Source: Priapulus caudatus
Taxonomy: Eukaryota > Priapulida > Priapulimorpha > Priapulimorphida > Priapulidae
NCBI RefSeq assembly: GCF_000485595.1
Contig: NW_014578107.1
Location: forward strand, 79,444-107,872
Direction: 5' to 3'
Length of the DNA stretch: 28,429 nt
Below are positions 20,767 through 28,429 of the stretch, piece after piece (the first letter of the stretch is position 1; every line of letters starts with the position of its first letter). A model generated the notes under the pieces. The model did not search any database and was not told the DNA's origin. It was given only the letters and a program-made list of their open reading frames with translations. A program made the translations under genes and the position numbers.

Positions 20767-22800
20767 TTTGACACACTTGCATCTTTTTGTACATGACTTT
20801 TTGTATCCACATTTTAACAGTTCCTGCCTAGCTTTGGCTGCCTTCGGAAGAGTGGTCCAGCATGGAGTCCATGGGGAATCATCTGTCACTCTCTCACAGC
20901 CCCATAAATCTGGCGATGGAACTTTAGGGTCTCCTATAAGTGACTGTCCCCAGATGTGCCCTGCCTGATAAACAGCCCTTTTCACATGCTGTTCCAGGGC
21001 ATGCAACGTTAGAGGAATGTTTTCCATCTTACGGTTTTGAGTGAACAACTGCTTCCTGGCTTCATTCACATGGCTGAGTGCTGATGTTCGCTGATACAAG
21101 AGAACAACATATCTCTCTATTTGCTCTACGTCGTCGGGGGATACCTGGCTTGGAGCATGGGATAACCGAGCAAAAATCGGTTTGAGATGAGGCATACTGC
21201 ACCAAACAGCCCAAGCTGTTTTTTTTCAATTCCATGGAAGGCAGGAACAGTATCACATCCTGATATTGCGTGGAAGAATAGAAGACCCCATGATGCATCG
21301 TTGCCTAATTTAGCTGCAATTAGGTGGCACTGAATGTAAAGTAGTTTAGCACCATGACCAAATGCTATCAATATTTCCCAGTCCTGTAAAACACTTGACA
21401 CTGCAATTGCGATAACCACCACATGTCCACATCAGTATCTGTTGCATGTATCATCAGCTTGGTAAACCCATGATGGAATGAATGGGAAGCATAAAACAGG
21501 AGCCGTGTGTCTGCTTCTTCGTGAGTGCAGAACAAATCTGACAGGTCAGCTATGGGAGATGATACAGCATTCTGGCCATGTGTGGAGTTCACTAGCTTCT
21601 GTGGAGGAGGTTGAAACTCTTGTATTGCATTGGCTAGAAGTTGGAACAGGCTGTCTTTGTTTGCATCACAGAAAAAGAAGTTCTTCCAGTTAACAGGAAT
21701 CTTGGTGTTATTGTCCACCCGGAGATGATTACCAGATCCACGGTTCTGTCGTGTTTGTGCCTTAGGCTGTCCTCCCTGTAGACATCCCAGACAACATCTA
21801 CGCGAACAACGTCTTGTAGCATGCGTTCTATATAGGGAAAGAACATCAATTGTGAATAGTTCTGGAATGTTTTGACAGAAAGTTGGGACTTCTTTGGGTC
21901 AAGCATGTGCACAATGGCAGCACCGTCAACAATGTTGACATCAACATTTGGAACAGATTCCGGCGGTGGTACCAATGACTCCAAGCATTCCATCAAGTCA
22001 GATTTGCTTGTTTGGCGCATGATACCATTTGACGCCAACGATGGAGGCCAAGCATGAATTTCATGTGCGAAGAAGGCATCCATATCACTTTCTTTAGCTT
22101 GACACGATATATACAGCCGTGAGAAGAGATGAACATAATTGTGCAGGTTGGAAATATTGGAAGTGGACTTCGCAGGTTTCGTTCCTGAACTAGAATTCAA
22201 CAGAGGCAGATTGTACCTATGTATGGTGTCATTGAATGCAGTGATATTGTCATTGATACGCTCCGCAACAAATTTCTGGTACTGTGCTTTGCCTGTCTTC
22301 TGCGGACCTTATAGTATCTACCACACTATCGGACATTATCTGTTTGGTATCAAGCAAGCCTTCTGCACACTTGGTATTTGTTCATGGTGGCGTTCTGTGT
22401 CCTTTTTAATTGAATGTTTGTCATCATACTCCATTAATAGTCTAGCTGTTTCTGGACCTGCCACCATCCACCATCTCAGTGCTGCTTCATTTTCAGTGAC
22501 ACCTATTACGCCTCCATCTCCCTTCACCATTGCATTCAGCTGTTCATGAACTTGATCATGGGCTAGTGCTGCGAATTTGTGCATGATGGTTTTCTGTGTC
22601 ACAACGTTGCCTTTGAGAAACTCTGCATGTGTGGCAGGGCTGTTAATCTCGAGGGCAAGTTGATCTCTCACATGAACCGTCATCCAGCGAGCATAGTGAT
22701 AGTGGTCAAGAGCGAACATTCACGGAATAATCTTTCCAAGTGACTCCACATAGGCAACATATTTTTGTTTACGCTGTGATCTAAGGAACGACGTATTGGC
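20710..22800 (-). pseudogene. Broken gene for FEN1/XPG-like (PIN-fold) nuclease with C-terminal CXC domain, copy 1
   Basis: Read from 22800 down to the TAA at 20712-20710. The N-terminal part has MFALDHYHYARW and EINSPATHAEFLKGNVV, known from a large family of uncharacterised invertebrate proteins. The nuclease-like part has DGAAIVH (Asp at 21927), VVWDVY (Asp at 21786), THEEADTRLL (21523-21496), HATDTDV (Asp at 21439 and 21433) and ISGCDTV (Asp at 21254) followed by an HhH-like GIEKK. The C-terminal CXC domain (20811-20722) has eight cysteines ending CFCSGQC. Breaks: a TGA at about 22723 where a Trp is expected, frameshifts near 22340, 22285, 21765, 21425 and 21230, and no recognisable 5' end because the inverted repeat joins the coding region. 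The function as the element's nuclease is inferred from motif order only. Confidence 0.75.
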
Positions 22801-23562
22801 AGGGACGCAGGCGTACCTTTCAAAGTGTAACAGAAATTATGAACAGAAGTATAGATGGCATTATTTTTCATCATGATTTTTCACATATGTGTAACCGAGT
22901 TCTTTGACCTAAAAACATTTTACATTGTATTTGTTGAATTTGAAGATGTATGTTAGGATATTTCATGCTTTCCATCAGGTTCCTTGACATAAAAACTGGT
23001 ATAGATACCTAGATCTTGGTAATCGTGGCACGTATAGCCATTTTATGGCAAAGAAATGCGTTTGTGGCAGCCATTTTAGATTTAATTTTTTTGGCGGGAA
23101 GATGTTATGATAGATCACATGTGTTCTATACCCGTTCTATGGGGTGCATTGACCTCAAAAACACATGTATAGAGACCAAGATCATGGTACTTGGGGGCAC
23201 TTACAGCTGATTTATGGGCAAAACTGGGTTTTGTGGTGGCCATTTTGAATTTTCACCATTTTGGCAGGAAGATATATCTTATGATATTTGACAAAAGTTT
23301 TATTGCATTCTTTGTCTTTAAAAACATAGGTATTGACGCCAAGGTCTGGTAATCGGGGCACTTACAGCTGATTTATGGGCAAAAACATGTTTTCTGGTGG
23401 CCATTTTTAATTTTTGATTTTTTGGCGGGAACCGTTGAAGAGACATTGTGTTTCCCGCAATTTTTAAAATCAGCATACTCAAAACCCCTCTAGAGCAAAT
23501 TTTCATGCTTCTTTCCAGAAGTGCACACTTTAAGTAAAAAATGTCACATATCCGCCCCACTA

Positions 23563-24040
23563 TAATGTAAATATATACACATGTATAAGAAAGAATCGAC
23601 GCAAATTATTGCTGAAATTTTGTCCGTTTTTAAACCTTGCAGCACGGTATACGTTGGAAGCAATATTCGTCTTAAGTGCATCTAAATACGAACTATACCC
23701 ATATACACCAGTCTTAAATATTATTCATGACCTGGGGTTAACGAAATAGAGGCTAAGCTAGGCAATTTTCTAAACAATGGCTGCTCAGGCAGGTATGCAC
23801 AGAGGGAGTACATGCACGAACGTACACGCAGATACACGCACGTACACACAGATACACGCGGGTACACGCACGTGCACGCGGGTGCACGCACGTATATGGT
23901 TGGCCACAGTGGACAAAAATCAAGAATACATGACTACATATTATATGCCCGCATATAATCGACCAATGGGAAGCGAGGAATATATGCCCGCATATAATCG
24001 AATATATGCCCGCATATAATCGGAGCCAATCAAATCAAAG
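23563..24040. other. Spacer between element copies, with two small tandem arrays
   Basis: No gene. 23815-23895 is a degenerate ~10-bp array (GTACACGCAC / GATACACGC). 23942-24022 holds three copies of TATATGCCCGCATATAATCG, each containing a 7-bp inverted repeat (TATATGC-CC-GCATATA). Confidence 0.7.
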
Positions 24041-24150
24041 ATCGTTTCTATAATGTACGTCGATGGTTGCTCAATTAAAACTGACTTCTTCTCACTCACT
24101 CATTTGTGTCCTTTTAAGTTGTAAGCTACAGTGTCATTGACACTTTCATT
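24041..24150. mobile_element. Fragment of the TAGCTCACC-end element
   Basis: Matches 9913-10020 closely in the same orientation (ATCGTTTCTATAATGTACG through GACACTTTCATT). Only the right end is present. Confidence 0.85.
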
Positions 24151-24158
24151 CCCTGTAA

Positions 24159-24189
24159 TAGTAGGGCGGATATGTGTCTGAGGTGTGCA
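24159..24189 (+). mobile_element. Outer end of the nuclease-CXC element, cut by an insertion
   Basis: TAGTAGGGCGGATATGTG and the next 13 bases copy the left terminus of the 19303-23562 element. After GTGTGCA the match breaks off into the hAT-like sequence starting CAGGGGCGTAGATAGCG. It may be the 5'-side terminus of the second copy, or a separate fragment. Confidence 0.6.
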
Positions 24190-24430
24190 GGGGCGTAGAT
24201 AGCGGGGGGGGGATGCATCCCCCGGCCCACCTATTATCGAGGGGGGGGGGATGGCGTGTACAATTATCCCCCCCTATTTTCAGGAGGAAAATGGGGGATC
24301 CAAAATTTTCTGGGGGAGGACCTGCATACTCCCGCCTGTTTCTTACCACCCTCCTCGAAAACCTGCATTGGCCACTGTCGAGCATAACAAATTGAGCACC
24401 CCCACTTGAAAAATCGTTTGGCGGCGCCTG
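24188..24430. mobile_element. hAT-like element, CAGGGGCGTAGATAGCG end
   Basis: Starts CAGGGGCGTAGATAGCG and could end at CGGCGCCTG (24430). The interior has long G and C runs. The right boundary and a target duplication are not clear. A second start of the same sequence is at 24512. Confidence 0.5.
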
Positions 24431-24511
24431 TAGAGTAGGCCCTACTGCTAACAAAGATTATGATTATGAATATTTGTATGCATATCAAAAGTCAAATTTG
24501 AGTTCATCTGA

Positions 24512-25310
24512 CAGGGGCGTAGATAGCGGGGGGGGGATGGGGGTATATCCCCCCCCCACACACACTTATTGAGGTGGGTGGCTGTCAGGAAGAAAATGGG
24601 GGAAAAATTTAATATTTTACAGACAATAAATACTGGATATTTATCTACAAATCCGTCATCGCTATTCATACTCTGCTAATGTATTTTTACAGAAATGGAA
24701 CGTGACATACATCTACTGTAAAATGGCTGTAACTCGGTCCAAGAATGACATTATTTTACTGAAACTCAGACAGTTAATTTTGGACGCATTTCCCATATAC
24801 AATATTTTTTTCAAAATCCCCAGTCTTCAAAATCTCACGAAAGTTAAATCCTTGCTTTATTCAAAATTATAATAGACCTATTGAGAGTTGGAATATTGAA
24901 TTTTCACGGGGATTGAATTGAAAAATTCAATTTCATATTTCATTTGGGGGGGGATGGGGGTGCTGAGACCCGACCGGAAGTATATTCCCGATTTTGTATA
25001 AGGGGTGAAAATATGCACTTTTTGGTTCAAATCTGGTTGTTTTTCTCATATTTTTTGCAGTTTTAACGTTCTCAGTAAAATATACGTTTTATCAAAATTT
25101 CAGGAGGAGATCGATGATTCCAGTGCTGTAGTTGTCAACGGGGGGTCGGTAGCATGGGGCGGTCGCCCCCCTCCCCTAGAATTTTCTGGGCAATGGTATT
25201 TTAGCCTAGGTAAGTCTGCACTGGTAACCCCAGTAAGGACATGTACATAGCACAGATTTGGTAGTAAGTATTTTAGTCTTTGGTGTCCCCAAAGGTAAAA
25301 AATGCTCAAC
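24512..25310. mobile_element. Second hAT-like start and degenerate filler
   Basis: CAGGGGCGTAGATAGCG recurs at 24512-24528, with G/C runs after it. Further on, 25140-25200 has another GGGGCGG...CCCCCCTCCCC TAGAATTTTCTGGG segment of the kind found in such elements. No right end was found and no gene is seen. Confidence 0.4.
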
Positions 25311-25319
25311 TCAACAGTG

Positions 25320-27530
25320 ATGTTATTGTGATGAAGATTGTTTAATAGTGCTGCCTCATAGTGCAGGAAATTGCATCACTAGCCCATGATCAAGTTCAAT
25401 GACCAGCTCTGAAATGCAATGTGTGAAGGAGCTGGAGCGTAATAGGTGTGCAGCTGAAATGAAGGGCAGCACTGAAGAGATGGTGGGATCGTGCGGCGCC
25501 TCGCGCAGGATCAGAAACAGCTTAGACTATTAATGAAGTATGATGAAAACATTCAATATAAGAAGGACACAGAACGCCACCATGAACCAAATACTCAAGT
25601 GTGCAGAAGGCTGCTTGATACTAAAGGGCAGAGTAATGTCCGCTAGGTGTGGTAGATACTAACAGGTCCGCAAAGACAAAGGTAAAGCACAGTACCGAGA
25701 AATTTGTTGCGGAGGCGCGTATCAATGACAATATCACTGCATTCACGTGACACCATACGACTAGTGGTACAGGACCTGGCCTCTGTTGAGTAGTTCTAGT
25801 TTCAGGACAAAACCTAGGAAGTCCACTTCCAACTATTTCGCGAACCTGCGCAGGCAAAGTTATCGTTCCATCTCTTTTCCACGGCTGCTATATACGTGTC
25901 CAACTAAAGCAAAGTGATATGCGGATTGGCTTTCTCGCACATGAAATTCATGGCTTGCTCCTATCGTGGCGTTCCGAAATGGTATCATGCGCCAACAGAA
26001 ATCTGACTTGAATGGCATGCTTGGAAGTTCCCATTTGGACCTGGACACCCGCACATCTGTGTCTCCAAAATGTTGATGTCAAACGATCTGTTCGAGGGTG
26101 CTGGCCATTGTGCACATGCTTTGACCCAAAGAAATCCAACTTTTTCGCTTGTCAAAACATTCTAGAATTTATTAGCAGATTGATGTTCTTTCCTATATAA
26201 AGACGCAATCGCTACAAGACGTTGTTACGCGGTAGACTGTTGTCGTGAGGATGTTCTACAGGGAGGACAGCCTCGGTTATTCTTATAATTTATTCTATCT
26301 CTCTATATTTATTATCTTATCTGTAATTCTATCTCTCTCTCTTGTGTGACTATAAATCTATCTATATTATTCTCTCTTCTGTATATCTGGATTATAACTT
26401 TCTTTCTTTCTTTGTTATCTCTATATTATCTATATATATCTCTTCCTAATTTTCTATGTCTCAATTGCTAATACAACAAGTTTGCAACCACGCTCGCCCG
26501 GCGAGAGCGCGAAGCGGTCCCCCACCGAGCATGGCCAGACAGCTGCTGAAGCTGAACGTCGATCCTCCCCACCATAGCAGAACTGTTGTTTGTTCTGACA
26601 ACTCACGAAGAAGACCGACCACACCCCACCCCACGACCGCGGAGCGCGCGGGGGGCCCGCCGCGACCCGCGGCTCCTGTTTTATGGCTTCCCATTCATTC
26701 CATCCATGGGTTTACCAAAGCTGATGATACATGCAACAGATACATGATGTGGACATGTTGGTGGGGTTCGCAAGCAGTGCGCAAGTGTTTTACAAGACTG
26801 GGATAATATTGATAGGCATTTGGTCTGTGGGGCTAAACTACTTTATATCAGTGCCACCTATATTGCACGGCATTAGGCAACGATGCATCATGGGGTCTTC
26901 TATTCTTCCACGGATATCAGAAGGTGATAGCTGTTCCCTGCTTCCATGGAATTGAAAAAAACACAGCTTGGGCTGTTTTGTGCAGTATGCCGTCAATCTC
27001 AAACGCGATTTTTGCTCGGTTTATCCCATGCACTCAAGCCAGGTATCCGCCCGACGACGTCCAGAGGCAAATAGAGAGATATTTGTCTCTTGTATGCAGC
27101 AAACATCAGCATCGCAGACCATGATGAATCGAAGCCAGGCAAGCAGTTGTTCACTCAAAACCGTAAGATGGAACACATTCCCTCTAACGTGGCACTGCCC
27201 ATGGAACAGCATGTGAAAGCGGCTGCTACTTATCCAGGGCAGGGTAGCATTGGGGACAGTCACTACTAGCAAAGACCCCTAAAAGTTCCATCGCCCAGCA
27301 CCTTTATGGGCTTGTGCGAGAGTGACAAGATCGATTCCCATGGACTCGCATGCTGCGACATCTTCCGAAGGCAGCCAAAAGACTAGGCACAGCGAACTGT
27401 TAAAATGTGCGATACAAACAAAGTCATCGTACAAAAAGATGAACGGTGTGTAAAAAGCAAATCTCGAAGTGTAACACCAGATGTGCTTCTGTTCAGGAAC
27501 AGTGTAAACAGAGATTAAGCAAAGCAAATC
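25320..27530 (+). pseudogene. Second, noisy copy of the nuclease-CXC gene
   Basis: Opposite orientation to copy 1. Recognisable pieces on +: GCCCATGATCAAGTTC (about 25380), the segment matching the DGAAIVH region (about 26080-26130), CTCACGAAGAAGA (about 26605), ACATGCAACAGATACATGATG (about 26729), CTTCCATGGAATTGAAAAAA (about 26941) and the CXC region (about 27383-27515). The frame changes every few dozen bases because of single-base insertions relative to copy 1. 26281-26455 is a TATC/TTTC low-complexity stretch and 26490-26675 a GC-rich stretch, each replacing or interrupting homologous sequence. Either the copy is heavily decayed or the sequence is poor. Confidence 0.7.
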
Positions 27531-28150
27531 TGATCATATGAGACACTGAGAGATCATTGAAATGTTTTAAGCACTAACTCTACATGGTACACACTATTGC
27601 AATGTGCCTTTTACACGGCATTACCGCGCTGCCCTTCTATTGCGACTGCAACTGGCGGTCGTCACTGAAATCTGCAATGATGAAACGACGTTTTGGCGGA
27701 GCGGCGCAGGCGCCTACGCTTTCCAAGATTGTAGCAGAAATTATGAACTAGAAGATACTATGGCATCACTGAGTCTTTTTGATCCATAATTTTTCACGAT
27801 GTTCCTAGCCCAGTTCTTCTGACCTAAAAAACATTTAATATTGCTTCTTTGTGTAATTTGAAGAATGCTATGTTAGGATATATACAATGTTTTGCCCATC
27901 GGGTTCACTTGACATAAAAACAGTATGGCGCATATAAACTAATCCTGGTAATGACGTGGCACGTATTAGCCATTTTATGGCAAAGAATGCGTTTGTGGCA
28001 GCCATTTTTTGTGTTTTTTTGGCGGAAGATCGTTATGATAGATTACATGTGTTCTATAGACCGTTCTAGCAGGGTTCAGTTGAACCTCAAAAACATATGT
28101 ATAAGAGCCAAGATCATGTACTGTGGGGCAACTTACATCTGATTTAATGA
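27531..28150 (+). mobile_element. 3'-side inverted repeat of the second element copy (incomplete)
   Basis: Follows the reverse complement of 19640-20740, with many small indels: CGTTTTGGCGGAGCGG (about 27689), AGAAATTATGAAC, ACATTTAATATTGC, then GTGGCAGCCATTTTTTGTG (about 27995). The match stops near 28145, inside the inverted repeat, where C/G-run-rich sequence begins. Confidence 0.65.
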
Positions 28151-28429
28151 GCCAGGTATTCATAACAGGCCACCCCCCCGCCCCACACACAACCAGTGCG
28201 GATCCAGAAGAAAATTCTAGGGGCGAATCATGCGAGCTCAAAGGGCACAAGCGCCCGGGGGGGTACCCTCCCACTGTGTGGACTTTGTTAAAAAGTTGCA
28301 ATGCTAAAAGCAATCAATTTTGGAATCTCTATCATAGAATACAAGGATTTTTTCCTTCCTCAGGGCGTGTCCCCCTCCTGTTTAGGGGGGGGGGGTCGCG
28401 GGGATTTTTGTTGAAAGCAACACCTCTTT
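28151..28429. mobile_element. Possible further hAT-like repeat running off the window
   Basis: CAGTGCGGATCCAGAAG near 28194 resembles the CAGGGGCGGATCCAG end of the element at 18420. GGGGCG and GGGCAC motifs and long G or C runs follow. No second end is in the window. Confidence 0.35.

Larger units (their letters stand above)
19303..23562 (-). mobile_element. 4.26-kb element with ~780-bp terminal inverted repeats (copy 1), nuclease-CXC type
   Basis: The outer ends are TAGTGGGGCGGATATGTG (19303-19320) and its inverse (23545-23562). They are flanked by TA, so a 2-bp TA duplication is possible. The inverted repeats run to about 20090 on the left and 22780 on the right, interrupted by small indels. 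Each is built of about three direct sub-repeats starting TTCCCGCC (19424, 19587, 19760) with shared GTAAGTGCCCC, ACCATGATCTTGGT and TATGTTTTT blocks. The inside codes on - for the broken protein at 20710-22800. I see no classical DDE transposase. A block next to the left repeat is duplicated around an N at 20267, so the true length is uncertain. Confidence 0.8.

Noticed and set aside
26490-26675. GC-rich open frames within the second element copy
   Set aside because: Flanking bases still align with copy 1, and the GC-rich stretch interrupts that homology without resembling a gene; probably sequence noise.

Overview
The window is nuclear DNA of a metazoan, probably a marine invertebrate such as a sponge, cnidarian, lancelet or lophotrochozoan; the sequence alone does not settle which. 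The signs are GT-AG introns, AATAAA signals, an animal-type CYP2-clan P450, a drebrin-like (DBNL/ABP1) gene, TTAGGG repeats and several animal transposon types.

Layout. 1-728: microsatellite-rich upstream DNA. 729-7144: a complete cytochrome P450 gene on + with a TATA box, a predicted non-coding first exon and nine coding exons. All exon phases agree and give a 515-aa protein with anchor, I-helix, ExxR, PxRF and heme-Cys motifs. 7145-8480: AT-rich DNA with no gene seen. 8481-15390: ten coding exons of a drebrin-like adaptor on +, from the last part of its ADF-H domain through a charged coiled coil and a repeated proline-rich segment to a C-terminal SH3 domain. The exons for the first ~100 residues are not in the window. 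Its large second intron carries two inverted-repeat elements. 15391-about 16720: long 3'UTR.

16950-19302 is a patchwork of small elements: a 5'-truncated LINE tail, a hairpin with AT repeat, a foldback minisatellite pair with an interstitial telomeric tract, a 514-bp hAT-like element with 5-bp target duplications, and a small MITE with 22-bp perfect inverted repeats.

19303-23562 is a 4.26-kb element with inverted repeats of about 780 bp, each built of ~165-bp sub-repeats. It encodes on - a broken protein whose conserved acidic motifs follow the order of FEN1/XPG-type (PIN-fold) nucleases, ending in a tesmin/TSO1-like CXC cysteine domain. A second, noisier copy lies in opposite orientation at about 25320-28150 (+), with a possible outer end at 24159 interrupted by hAT-like insertions. 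This element family is the best candidate for something poorly described.

Two assembly warnings: a single N at 20267 separates two near-identical ~490-bp blocks, and the second element copy differs from the first by many one-base indels, as in unpolished long-read sequence. The P450 and drebrin-like genes are functionally unrelated neighbours on the same strand.
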